From positions 18,683,319 to 18,747,318 of the forward strand of contig NC_067206.1 in assembly GCF_026262505.1 (NCBI RefSeq): a stretch of 64,000 nucleotides of DNA, read 5' to 3'. The DNA is from Trichomonas vaginalis G3 (lineage: Eukaryota; Parabasalia; Trichomonadida; Trichomonadidae). The notes below the pieces were generated by a model. It did no database searches. It was not told the DNA's origin and saw only the letters and a list, made by a program, of their open reading frames with translations. Below are positions 38,051 through 48,454 of this stretch, piece after piece; within the stretch, counting starts at the first letter, position 1, and each line of letters starts with the position of its first letter. A program made the translations under genes and the position numbers.

Positions 38051-40360
38051 ATGACAGCAACAAACAACAACAGCAACTTTATCATTTCTGATGAACAAGT
38101 TATTGATTCATTAGCTGAGGAATTAGTTGTGGCAGAAACTAAAACCCTCAACGAAAGAATTGGTGAAAACAAGATTGATTTACATAACTACCTCAAACAC
38201 GATGGAGGAAGAGGAAGGAAAACTGGTATGGCTTTATTAGTAAATAAAATTCCAAATTTAACTATTATAGATGTTGATATCAATAAATCATACAATGATG
38301 AACTTAAAGAAACAGTTAGAAAAGACATTTTATCAAAACTTTCGGATAAAGATGTTATCGTTAAAACCGCTTCAGGAGGTCTTCACATTTATTGCAACAC
38401 TAATTTCTTCTATTCAACCTCGAACAGAATGATTAAATGTTATTCCTGCAATGATTATGATATCGATATCATGACTTCAATGGATGATTCAAAGCGTTCA
38501 TTAGTGGTTATGGCTGATTCAAGAGTTCGCAAGAATGCAACAGAACCAATCAAAACATACTCATTCATTCGTGGAAGTTATGATTCAACATTAACTAGAA
38601 CAGTGAATGATATATTAAATGATTTGAATATTAAGGTAAGAGTTGAACAGAAGAACGAAGAAATAAAGAATATAATGAATGAAGACAAAGATGTAAACAT
38701 TGACGATAAACTTGCCCAGAGCATAGTTGATGGCATCTGTGATTTTGAAGTACATAATGATGGTGGAAACATGAATTTAGAAAAAGAAGTTACATTATTC
38801 ACACTGTTTCAAGCTATTAATTCGTTACCTAATCATTTAATTAATGAAGCATACGACAACGTTTATAACTTCTGCAGTTTAACAGAAAATGCAAAAAGTA
38901 ATTTTGAAAAAGCACGTGATAGATATGCACATTTAATGACTTCTCCATTTGTTTTGGTGAAGATTCTGAAACTTTATCAAAAGGAATATTATGATGAATA
39001 TGTTTTACCTTTATTACGTAAGCCAAAAATAACATTTGATATAAAACTTGATGACTCGTTTTTGATAACAGATATTAGACGTAAAGCTGAAAATCATCAG
39101 TATAAAAATAGTTCTGAAGTAATTGAGGATTTATCACGTGTCATTCGTTTTGTAGATTGTGGAAACAAATACTTCATTCAAAAAGACTATAATATTCATG
39201 ATAAAATGAATCAAATATCATTCGTTCTTCAATCAAACATGAAAGAGTCACTCAAAATGATTAAATTATTTAAAGAAGAAGGTAAAACCATAACAGCATG
39301 GGACGTACTACTAAATCAATTATCCTCATTAACCGTTAAGGGTGTTTGCTTTAAATCTGATTCCCCAGATGTTTTCTCAACGTTTCAAGGTTATAAATAC
39401 AACGTTCTCGAAAAGTGATTACTCAAAAATTGAGATGTTTATGATTTCATTAAAGAAGCCATTTGTGATAATAACGATGAAGTGTATAAATACCTACTCG
39501 GCTGGATTGCATCAATGATTCAACATCCCGGAATCAAGAATGAAACAGCAATTATTTTGAAAGGACTTCAGGGAACAGGTAAAAACAGATTTACAGATAT
39601 TATTTCTGAACTTCTCGCTGGTTATTCATGTAAAAACATTACCGAAATAAGTGAGCTAACGGGTAATTTCAATTCAGTTGTTGAAAATAAAATGTTTCTT
39701 GTACTTAATGAACTCAAGAATGTAGGTGAAGATAGACTCGCAAACTTCAACGCTTTGAAATCAATTATAACGGATAATGAGATAAGAATTAATGAAAAGA
39801 ATCAACCCAGAAGAACTGCTCAGAATGTTGCCAATTTTATTTTCGTAACTAATAACGTTTACCCTGTCAAAATTGAAGTTGGAGACAGAAGATACGTAGT
39901 TTTAAGGGTTAATGGTAAATTTAAGGGTCAATTTAATTACTTCAAGAATTTAATGGATTCATGCACAAAGGAATTTTATGATAATTTACTAACATATTTT
40001 ATCAATTACGACCTTTCATCATTTAATGTACGAATCATACCGATGACTGAAGCCAAACAAGATTTAATCGAGTTATCAACAAATCCTTTAGATGAATGGA
40101 TAAATACACATTATGATGAATTGTGTGCAGGTATGATGTGTAAAAATGCTCTATTCTGCAAACCATCAGACATGAAAGACAAGAATTTTCAAATGAGTAT
40201 TAAGGATAAATGTGAAAAGAAACAAAGAAAAACAGACGGTAAACATACGTGGTATTATGTTTTGAAAGAAGAAATGAAAGGATTATATAAACAGGTTGAA
40301 CCAAATGATAATGAGGATTCATTTACTGACGATGAAATACCTGTAAATGAAGCTTTATAA
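38051..40360 (+). pseudogene. Prim-pol / SF3 helicase region of element B (broken)
   Basis: The N-terminal part is an archaeo-eukaryotic primase-polymerase domain: LTIIDVDINKS carries the metal-binding acidic residues, VKTASGGLHIYC is the glycine/His motif, and DIDIMTSMDDSKRSLVVMADSRV closes the core. The C-terminal part is an SF3 helicase with P-loop LQGTGKN, Walker B FLVLNEL, TNN sensor and DRRY. Together they would open and prime the element DNA. The region is broken, with few breaks. It is on the same strand as the polymerase, unlike in element A, and is bracketed by inverted repeats (37852-37962 and 40400-40511). Confidence 0.92.
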
Positions 40361-40399
40361 AGTATGATTGGAATTTATTTTTGCATTAATCCCACTATG

Positions 40400-40609
40400 T
40401 TGTCAAAATGTCATGTTGTCATCATTTTCAAAAAGATGTTAATTAACCGAGGGACCGAGGGACCGAGGGACCCCTCATTTATTCAAAAAAATGTAAGACA
40501 TGAATTTCCGCCTTTTTTCCCCTGTTGTCAAAATGTCATGTTGTCATCATTTTCAAAAAGATGTTAATTAACCGAGGGACCCCTCATTTATTCAAAAAAA
40601 TGTAAGACT
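40400..40609. repeat. Right inverted repeat flanking the primase-helicase cassette
   Basis: The first copy, at about 40400-40511, is the inverted match of 37852-37962, with TTGTCAAAATGTCATGTTGTC, a (CCGAGGGA) tandem repeat and the leader motif on the minus strand. A second, shorter copy of the same block follows in tandem (about 40523-40609). Confidence 0.85.
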
Positions 40610-40755
40610 TCAATACCGTTATAAGTGCCTTTTGTGAATGTTTCACCATTAGATTTGTTCGTGAATGTTTTTGCTTCGACTGACATTACTGTTCTTACAT
40701 ACAAAACTCTATATTTAGTTCATTCGGTAAGCCCAGACCTTTGGGTCAAGCACAT

Positions 40756-42015
40756 TCAATAAACTCTATACCATGCGAATATAGTCATAAATGGTGGCAT
40801 ATAATCTTTACCCAAACCTGTTGGATTTGTTGTGAAAGTATGGACATGATTTCCTCCTGGTTCAGTTGGTCGAAAAGTCTTTTTTGCCGAATGGTTATAA
40901 TCTGGAGATAAAACGTCATTGCCAGCATAATATTCTGAGTTGTATAATGGGTGGTCTCTTAATGAGTGACTATGGTCGCCAGAAAAGTTTGTAGTTCCCG
41001 TATGAGTGTGCGGTGGAAGGTTTGCTTCTTTAATTTTCTTCGAACCTCCTGCCGTCTTTGAATATCTAGCACAGTATAAGAATTTATCTATAATCTGCTT
41101 CCATTCACCAAAACCTAAAACTGTTGCGGGATTTGTTGAGTTCATTGACGTATAAATAGAGCCTATAGGATATAATGTTTGAAGTATTTCTGTCTTTAAT
41201 GTTTGAAGCTCTGTTTTGTCTGCTTTCTTGTCATATAAATCTTGAGCAGTGAATTTAATATTATATTCATCCTTCATGACATAAACATCTTTACATCTAA
41301 TGTTTCTCATCGTCGTTATGTCGTCATCCGATGTTAAACCTTGTGGAAAGTTAGGAGGTTTCCAATATAATACATCCCCATCAGGTTCTTCAACCGTTCC
41401 TTCAATACTTTCTATACCAACAGTTGTAAAACTTGTATGTGTATGAGTCTTATTTGCTTTCTTCTCTAACTCATCGTTAACATATGTTTTATCTGCTTTA
41501 AGGTCTAAACATCCTGAAACCCATCCTGTATCAGCTTTAGTTTTTAAAATCTTTGATGTCCATTCATGATACCATTCAACCATTTCTTTAATTTCATTAT
41601 CTTTTTCGTTAACATATTCCTTATCTGCTTTCTTCTCTAACACACTAGCCACCCATCCCTTATCTGCTTTCTTCATTATGTCATTTAGGAAACCTTTTAT
41701 GAATTCCTCATTTAAATTAAATCTTCCAATCTTCAAAACTTTAGGAAATGCATTTAATGCGTAATATCTTTGTTCTTCTGGTGGAATTGATGTTATATCA
41801 TCCGTTATTCCTTTAATTTTTGAATTCATAAATAAAATTTCTTTTATATTTGATATCACTGCACCACCTTTGCAAACGAATTCAAAATGGTCATTTTTCA
41901 ATATATCTCCAAATCTCCATATTTCAACCTTTGCGTTTGTTCTGCCGTCTTTGAATTATATGCATATATGGCGTATGTAATGGTCTGCGCCTTAAGTTGC
42001 TGTTGTTTAATCATT
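40756..42015 (-). pseudogene. Fiber-like protein with phage tail-collar-like tip (broken)
   Basis: The region encodes an elongated protein. The shaft has repeated KADK-x-[WY]V-type segments (KKADKGWVASVLEKKADKEY and similar), the pattern of trimeric coiled or beta fibers. The C-terminal ~150 residues read YPIGSIYTSMNSTNPA, LGFGEWKQI, HTHTGTTNFSGDHSHSL, GNHVHTF and MPPFMTIFAWYRV. This is the signature of tail-collar / short-tail-fiber domains of bacteriophages (T4 gp12-like), with His-x-His metal sites. In a particle it would be a receptor-binding spike. The region is broken (about one break). It opens the minus-strand group of virion-type genes. Confidence 0.75.
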
Positions 42016-42039
42016 TTATTACGATTTAAAAATAAATAT

Positions 42040-42750
42040 TTAATCCGTTATCTCATCAGCTATTTTTTCTATTTGAAATTGCCATAATATTTCATTCATA
42101 AATTCTAAATCACAATCAAATAGGTCAGTTATTCTAAATTTAATATTTGATAAATCTTTTGAATGAAGAATAAATGAATTCCCGGATAATTGAAACGGAT
42201 ATGATAAAGAAAATGTGTTTAAGTTGATGGATAAAATGTTTTGTATTGATGGGTAAGAGTTAGGGTCTAATGTTTGATGTGAAAATCTCATTGGGGTATT
42301 AACTTTATCACATTTGATTAAAATGAAATTGGAACCAGTGTCAGAATACAAAACATCCCCAACATCTTTTTCAAAATTTAATATCCCCAACAATGAACGA
42401 AAACGAGGAGTACAAAATTTAATTTTCAGCGGAAATTTAATAAGGTTATTTATTTCATCAAGTTCAAAAAGTTTATCAGGTTTTGATTTAAAATTTTCTT
42501 CATACCATACGATAAATGATTCATTTAAATAACTGAAAATTGTGTTAATATCCCATTTCACTATTACATTATTTATATACATATCATACGTTTTTTCATG
42601 GTCATCTTTAATAAATGATATATAATCTGAAGGGTCTAAAAGAATGGGATTAAATTTACCACTCACAGAAACGAGAGTAACATTATAAATTCCGCTAACT
42701 GTTAAATTTAATTCACAGTTATTATTCGAAATAATATTGATAATTGACAT
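42040..42750 (-). CDS. 236-aa beta-rich virion-type protein (element B)
   Basis: Open frame beginning MSIINIISNNNCELNLTVSG. It is rich in beta strands and poor in charged helices, with a PFQLSGNSFILHSKDL segment and a C-terminal FRITDLF...WQFQIEKI pattern. That closing pattern (strand, D, loop, strand) is common in small single-jelly-roll capsid or vertex proteins. It sits next to the SCCG-protein region; in element C the gene next to the SCCG protein (60568-61365) has similar length and character, so the two may be homologous. Identity by eye is low. A penton or cement role is only inferred. Confidence 0.5.
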   Translation of the reverse strand: MSIINIISNNNCELNLTVSGIYNVTLVSVSGKFNPILLDPSDYISFIKDDHEKTYDMYINNVIVKWDINTIFSYLNESFIVWYEENFKSKPDKLFELDEINNLIKFPLKIKFCTPRFRSLLGILNFEKDVGDVLYSDTGSNFILIKCDKVNTPMRFSHQTLDPNSYPSIQNILSINLNTFSLSYPFQLSGNSFILHSKDLSNIKFRITDLFDCDLEFMNEILWQFQIEKIADEITD

Positions 42751-42769
42751 TTTTATTACGATTAAAAAT

Positions 42770-43249
42770 ATGGTAAAGCGTTATTTTCCAGTGATAAATA
42801 AAACTAGAATAAGATTACCTCAAGAATTCATATATTCAACGAATAAGAAATTCATTCATGTTATAAATTTTAGTGTTTTCAGAAAATATGAGTCAATGTC
42901 ATATTCATCATCGGGTTATATTTCACTTCATTCAAATTTAGTTCAATCAAACCCATATAATGACCATTTCATAAGATTTTCAGATGGTATTAAAAATGTA
43001 ATTGATAGATTAAAATATGAACAGATTGACAATATCGAATTTTTGGAATTTTGGTTTAAATATCCCGATGGAAAAAAGATTGAAGTTAAAGATAAAGCTG
43101 ATACTATAACAAAAACAATTACAATGACTGATCCGGATAGTGGGGAACAAAAAGAAATAAAACAAACGATAGAAACTGGCGAAAGGTCAATTATTATCGA
43201 TTATGATTCAAAGGATTATTATTCGATAATGTTAATGCTTGAATATTAA
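42770..43249 (+). CDS. 159-aa unknown protein (element B)
   Basis: Open frame starting MVKRYFPVINKTRIRLPQEF after a TTTTTATTACGATTAAAAAT leader. It is beta-rich with an acidic, Thr-rich hairpin (KADTITKTITMTDPD) and ends SIMLMLEY. It is divergent from the 236-aa gene and converges with the SCCG gene, overlapping its end by a few bases. The function is not recognised. Confidence 0.6.
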   Translation: MVKRYFPVINKTRIRLPQEFIYSTNKKFIHVINFSVFRKYESMSYSSSGYISLHSNLVQSNPYNDHFIRFSDGIKNVIDRLKYEQIDNIEFLEFWFKYPDGKKIEVKDKADTITKTITMTDPDSGEQKEIKQTIETGERSIIIDYDSKDYYSIMLMLEY

Positions 43250-43945
43250 ATGGCCTTAACAAAGAATTTTTCAAGTGATATTTTATATTCATCAACTATT
43301 TTATTATAAATATCATTATATGTTAAATGAAGTTCAGTTGTTGTTCCGTTCTTTGATATCTTAATTGTGCTAATATCCTTTATAGGATTTATTTTTGCAA
43401 CTGTTCCGCAGCATGAAACCTCATCATCTATGAAAAATTGAATCTTAACGTCTGAATCTTGAACATCACAAAGAATGGCGATAATGTGAATTAATGATTC
43501 ATAAGGTAAAATAATTAAACCAGATTGATCAATTAAATTTATTATTGAATCATAATTATCAGTTATGATATCGCGATATATTTTCATTAATTCAGAATTA
43601 ATGTCTATTTTATATGGCGCATTGCGACTGGAATCATAGATTCCTGGGTTCTCGATGTTTGATGAAAGAGGCGGGGGGTATGTTGGATAAGTGGGAATTT
43701 CAACAGGTTCTTTACCGGGTTCAGATAAAATGATTGGGTCTCCATCTTCTTTATTTTGCTCCTCCTCCTTTTTTCGGTAAGTCACGAGTTAATAAATTTG
43801 GTTGAGTTGCTGACCTTGTTAATTCAGGGCTAACATTAACTTTAACATTTTGAATAATTCGTGATTTATCATCATTTACGTTATAACCAACCGTAATCTC
43901 TGCTTTTGCGTTAGTGTTCTTTTGACTAGTGAAACGTCTTCTCAT
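43246..43945 (-). pseudogene. SCCG-motif virion-type protein region (element B, broken)
   Basis: The basic N-terminus starts MRRRFTSQKNTNAKAEI; then come a Pro/Tyr-rich linker (PTYPTYPPPL) and a globular C-terminal domain with VSCCGTVAKINPI and LTYNDIYNKIVDEYKISLEKF. The C-terminal domain clearly matches a gene in element C (59982-60563: ISCCGVSYNVIDK, FPDVIKIFDDHNISLKF). Conservation between two distant element lineages marks it as a core gene, probably structural. The region is broken (about one break). Confidence 0.68.
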
Positions 43946-44028
43946 TTATAATTGAATAAAAAAAAGAAAAATATATTTAAAGTTTTATTTAGTTGTTACG
44001 GTAATATCCCAAGGTTCATCTTGTTTGC

Positions 44029-44925
44029 TTATACTTTCTTTGTAACTGCACCAATTATGTTATTGATATTGCTTTGAGTTTCTTCCAGTCTTATTTTATC
44101 ATTTACAATATCTTTAATCATTTCATTACATGCATTCTTAAAACCATCTGATTTTTCTAATTTACGTCTATCACTTTCTTTAATTAAATCAAAGTTATAA
44201 CCTTGTTGAGAATAAAGTGGTTTCTTTATCAATTCCTTGAACGCTTCTGAAAGTGAAGATGAAGAAATTCTTGCCACTTGAATTGGTTTAAATTCTGCTT
44301 TCATTGCTTCTTTCTGTTCATTGAACACTGGATCGAATAAAGCAACTTTAAAGAATTTCTTAGCTGGAATTTCAGGTCTCAAATTTGCATATTGACCATC
44401 AAACGATTAACATATCGTGGTAATCCATCCGGTCCCTCTTCAATAGCATTTAATTCTTCATTGAAATAAGAATATGGATTATAACGGTATGAATTAATTG
44501 GACCATTTTCACCTTCTCAATGTATTGTTTAACAGCTTTTCCATTTTCATCAAATTGCATAGGATAACGTTCATTATATGCTTTACGTTTAGGATAATCC
44601 GTCATTGTTAATTTATACCCATTTATGACTTTAATATTTCCTTGACCATCAGTAACGAAAACTTCATTTATACCATCAGGTTTTCCATTTGGTCCGTAAT
44701 GTCTGCTTCATGTGCTTCCCAATTTGGTCCATGACGTTTGGCATATGCTTGAGCTTCTGGTAATGTTAAAACGTTTCTCATTTGTTTAACATCTTTTGAA
44801 GACCGGCAACAATGTGGACTAATTCTTTCATTCCGTCTGGAACTTTCATAGTTCTATTATATGCACCCTTTTTGTTTGTTCCTTGTTTTAATGGAACCTG
44901 TAGAAGATTTGCAATTTCTGTCATG
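44029..44925 (-). pseudogene. Unknown helical virion-type protein region (element B, broken)
   Basis: Minus-strand coding remnants beginning [15 protein letters not shown] and ending in NNIIGAVTKKV. Segments such as FNEQKEAMKAEFKPIQVARI are helical and basic. The place between the SCCG gene and the packaging ATPase suggests a capsid-associated protein; I recognise no domain. The region is broken with several breaks. Confidence 0.5.
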
Positions 44926-44964
44926 TTTAATTATAAATAAAAAATAAAAATTAATTATAAAAAG

Positions 44965-45777
44965 TTATTCGAATTTAACACCTCCTTTATTTAAATCAAC
45001 TATTATTTTTCCATGTTCTCCTAATTGTTGATATTGTGTGTAAAGTTCATTAATGCTCATTGGTAAATTCACTTGATAAAGCATAACGTTCAACTGTTGA
45101 CGACTAAACCCACTGAAAATGAAAAGGGTGGACAGGTTTGATTTAATGTTTGTGCTTAATGCTTTAAAGTATTGAACAGCCATAAAGAATGAACACTGAA
45201 TGTGTCGACATTGAGTTAATAATTGATTAAAATATGATTTCTCATTAGTTATTAGTTTTGATTTCACTGCATCATCTAGAAAAATGAGTGAATGCAAAAA
45301 TTCTCTATCAAAATTTGAAATAGAAAGTGTTTCAAATAATTCATCCCGTTGTTTATCAATAATTTTATCCTCTAATCCTTGCTTCTTGATTGTATTATAT
45401 AACTCTTTATACATTAAAAAGTTTTTCAAATAATCTTCCGCTTCTTCTTGTGATAAATAAATAATTGGAATTTTGATTAAATGCTTTAAAGATTCAAATG
45501 TATCATCAGAAGGTGAACCAGAACGGTTGATATAAATTAACACATGAGAATAAGGTGAAGTGTTAGCAATAATGATAATTTGTTTTAATATCGTTAATGT
45601 TTTACCTTTATTTTGTTTACCAATTGCTGCAGTGATTGAATTTAAGTAACATTCAGAATATGGAATTTTCATTAATTTTTCCTTAGATAGAGCATTTTTA
45701 TTATCACTCAATGCTTCATTAATCATATCATCTATGTATGTATTATATACCCTTAATTCTTCAGAATTGAAATCCAT
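44965..45777 (-). CDS. FtsK/HerA-type DNA packaging ATPase (element B)
   Basis: A 270-aa ATPase of the A32/FtsK-HerA group that pumps DNA into capsids in Polintons and large DNA viruses. The P-loop is AIGKQNKGKT (51-60), Walker B is LIFLDDA (164-170), and a downstream QCRHIQCSFFMAVQ segment corresponds to the arginine/glutamine sensor region. The frame looks whole. It lies between the unknown virion-type region and the major capsid protein, the usual morphogenesis cluster. Confidence 0.88.
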   Translation of the reverse strand: MDFNSEELRVYNTYIDDMINEALSDNKNALSKEKLMKIPYSECYLNSITAAIGKQNKGKTLTILKQIIIIANTSPYSHVLIYINRSGSPSDDTFESLKHLIKIPIIYLSQEEAEDYLKNFLMYKELYNTIKKQGLEDKIIDKQRDELFETLSISNFDREFLHSLIFLDDAVKSKLITNEKSYFNQLLTQCRHIQCSFFMAVQYFKALSTNIKSNLSTLFIFSGFSRQQLNVMLYQVNLPMSINELYTQYQQLGEHGKIIVDLNKGGVKFE

Positions 45778-45801
45778 TTAATCAAAAATAAATTTATAAT
45801 T

Positions 45802-47440
45802 TTAAACATTTCTATTCATCAATATTTCATCATATGAACTTCTATACTGTGGTGGTGTACCTGTTGGATGATATTTCAAACCTTCATCCGGTGTCCATGT
45901 CCAATACGTAGTCCTAGTAAACCAAACCTGAGGAGGATTTGTCACCTTTGAACAGTAAGTGTCATTTTCACCCTGAATGATTGGATAAGCTTTCACTTGT
46001 ACTGTAACTTGTGAGTTGAAAGTTTCTAATCCATCAAAGAATATACCCGCTCCATCACGTTGAACTGGAATAGTGCATAAGAATGAAGTTTGGTCTTTCC
46101 ATGTTCTAGCTAATGGCGTGCCATTATCATCATTCAGTGGTCTAGTTAATGAGTCCTCGTATTCTTCTGTGCATTCATTCACTCCATCTAAATCAGAAGC
46201 TTGAAGCATACGTGTAAAGAATATGTCACCCACTGTGGTCATCGCTTGATCGGGGAAGTTTCTGGAATCTATAGTGACCTGAAGACCTCGAAGCATTGGA
46301 TTTTCTAAAACCGTTCTTTGCATTGCATTCTTCGGAAATGTTAACACAACATCTGTAACATTATGAAGAGCGTATGAGAAATCTGAGCTAATACCTTCAG
46401 GAGTGATGCAACCTCCATTTAGTGAACGAACGTCAATATGTTGAGCTGGAATCATGAATGGATCTTCCTTACTGAATAAACGTGGTATTGCTTTAACTGA
46501 TTCTTCAATTAAACCGTATCCTGGTGTAATGCATTTATCCTCTAAAACTTCCATCTTTGTGCATGAAATAATAACGTCTTCAACTGTTGCGTCAGCAGAT
46601 GTAGTGGCTAGCTTGTAATTAATTTGGCAGGAAGTCCGATTTGTTGGAATTTGCGATCATATTTATAAACATGATTCATAATCTTTTCATAATTTTCATC
46701 AGTTATCTTTTCATAAACGTAATTTTGTAAATCAGCAACTCTTAACGGGTCAACCTGACAAAATACTAAAGTATCCCTGAAAACATAATATTTAAGAATG
46801 ATTTCACCAAATGATTTAGGATAATCATCGAACGCCTGAAATGCTAACAAATCATTTACCGGAATAATCATATCAAAAGTGACATCAACTTCTTCATTTG
46901 CTTTCTTGAAAACTTCTGAAGGGTCAATATATTTACCACATACTGAGTTATCATATTTTTGAACATTATTATATAACGAATGAACAAACTTTTTAACTTT
47001 CCTTTCTGATTTTGGTTTATATGTTGCAAATGCGAAAGATTCACGGGCGCAATCCATCTGAAGATAACCGGCATCACCTCTTTCAGTTTCTACTTCTAAT
47101 TGTTTAAAGCTTTGATTTGATGATTTGTAACCAACGAATAAACGCATGCATTTAAAAGCGGCATCACATGTGAAAGCTTTATTTGAAACTAGAGTTGCTT
47201 TAACTTTGCGTTTAATATATGTGTCACCTAATTGGTTCACATCATGAGCTGGATTTGTAATTCTTAAATGAGTTTGTTTATCATCAAAATATGGAGCATC
47301 AGAGTCATAGCATGAACTTTCAAGTTCTCTATAATATCTTTCTACCGTCATTCTTGCGAATATTTCATTTATCTTTCGAATGAATGAAATACATTTCCAT
47401 TAATCGGTTTAGTGTTTGGCACTAAATAGTTAGTCGTCAT
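45802..47440 (-). pseudogene. Major capsid protein region (double jelly roll, element B, broken)
   Basis: The N-terminal part has RYYRELESSCYD and a beta-rich domain with IPVNDLLAFQAFDDYPKSFGEI. The C-terminal part has MIPAQHIDVRSLNGG, VTIDSRNFPDQAM and VWFTRTTYWTW. Several of these blocks align with the element C capsid region (58048-59651), for example VPLSSFLIF...LPNWAGKI, FPIHQISVKDFAG and INIDGKYYPREEY. Two beta domains of this size next to a packaging ATPase are the hallmark of the double-jelly-roll major capsid protein of Polintons. The region is broken (about two breaks). Confidence 0.75.
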
Positions 47441-47508
47441 TTATGATGAAATAAAAATCAAAATTAAAAGATGAAAATGAATTTTTAATTTTAATGAAAT
47501 AATCAACT

Positions 47509-47715
47509 ATGGCTGCAGGATTCTTTAAAAAGTTATGGGATAAAGTAAAAAGAGGAGCGCATAAAGTTTGGGAAACAATGAAGAAGGGAGCAAATTGGAT
47601 ATTTAAGAATAAAGAAGCAATTAGTGACGTTGCAGAACAAATAGCACCTAATGTTCCGGTAAGGGAAGTATTAAATAAAGGAGATAAAGTTTATCGTCGA
47701 CTACAACGATATTGA
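47509..47715 (+). CDS. 68-aa amphipathic protein, MAAGFFKKLW family
   Basis: A short basic protein starting MAAGFFKKLWDKVKRGAHKV with Trp and Lys placed as in membrane-active amphipathic helices, ending in a YRRLQRY tail. A convergent gene at 47739-47975 begins with almost the same ten residues. Small membrane-lytic or minor capsid proteins with this look (adenovirus protein VI type) are known from related viruses. Such a role is inferred from composition only. Confidence 0.6.
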   Translation: MAAGFFKKLWDKVKRGAHKVWETMKKGANWIFKNKEAISDVAEQIAPNVPVREVLNKGDKVYRRLQRY

Positions 47716-47738
47716 GATAAAAATAATATTTATTTTTC

Positions 47739-47975
47739 CACTATTTACCTCCTATTTTATTAAGTATTCCTTCAGCAATTCCACCAATTGCGTTACCTGC
47801 TTGTGCTCCCATCGCTGGATTACCTGCTTTAGTACCTAATACTCCACCATGATAGTTCCTGCCGTTTTCGCTACTGGTGCCAAAAAGTTTGCAACGGGTT
47901 TTATTATTTTCTGATGAACCCAACTTGCAGCTTTCTTAATTCCTTCCCATAATTTTTTAAAGAATCCTGCCGCCA
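47739..47975 (-). pseudogene. Convergent paralogue of the MAAGFFKKLW gene (broken)
   Basis: Starts MAAGFFKKLWEGIKKAAS on the minus strand and is followed by a Gly/Ala-rich hydrophobic part (GTKAGNPAMGAQAGNAIGG). The shared N-terminus with the gene at 47509-47715 shows a duplication in which one copy is now inverted. The region is broken (about one break). Confidence 0.5.
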
Positions 47976-48086
47976 TTTCTGATTTAAATTAATTAAAAAA
48001 TATATTTCATCACTTATATTCTAATTTTTATTTAATGATAAATGAACCGATTTTAAAAATAAATGAAACAGAGGAGGAAGAAATAA

Positions 48087-48419
48087 ATGAAAGTGAAAAT
48101 GTTCAACAAAAATAACATTGTTAAACCAATTACTGAAACAAAAATTTTTTCATCTGTTGAAGAATTTAATGACTATTATGCTAATAATAAAAAATTATTT
48201 GAAGAATTGACAACGTGTAAATTGAATAAAATGTTTAAAGTTGATGGATTCAAAATTTCAAAAATAAAAGGAGTAGTTAGTTTGAAATCTATTCCTCAAT
48301 CAAGAATCACCTCATTAATGAAAATTGATGATTTAACAAAAAGAATAGAAATTATTGAAGAAAGAATAAATCAAATAATTGATTTCATAAATTATGACTC
48401 ATTAAGCCCGAGTCCTTAA
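48087..48419 (+). CDS. 110-aa unknown protein near the right end (element B)
   Basis: Open frame starting MKVKMFNKNNIVKPITE, with a helical C-terminus (LTKRIEIIEERINQIIDFI) ending just before a GC-rich double hairpin (48427-48454). An overlapping short ATG frame begins at about 48042. No function is recognised, and whether it is translated is uncertain. Confidence 0.4.
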   Translation: MKVKMFNKNNIVKPITETKIFSSVEEFNDYYANNKKLFEELTTCKLNKMFKVDGFKISKIKGVVSLKSIPQSRITSLMKIDDLTKRIEIIEERINQIIDFINYDSLSPSP

Positions 48420-48426
48420 AATCCAA

Positions 48427-48454
48427 GGCATGAAGTGCCCAGGACTTAAAGTCC
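48427..48454. repeat. 28-bp GC-rich double hairpin near the right end of element B
   Basis: GGCAT-GAA-GTGCC (one wobble pair) and GGACT-TAA-AGTCC (perfect), separated by two bases. It lies in the gap between two convergent genes. The layout equals that of 31389-31416. Confidence 0.78.

Noticed and set aside
40727-40747. Possible further micro-hairpin (GACC-TTTG-GGTC)
   Set aside because: Stem of only four bases and no partner hairpin; not counted with the double-hairpin class.
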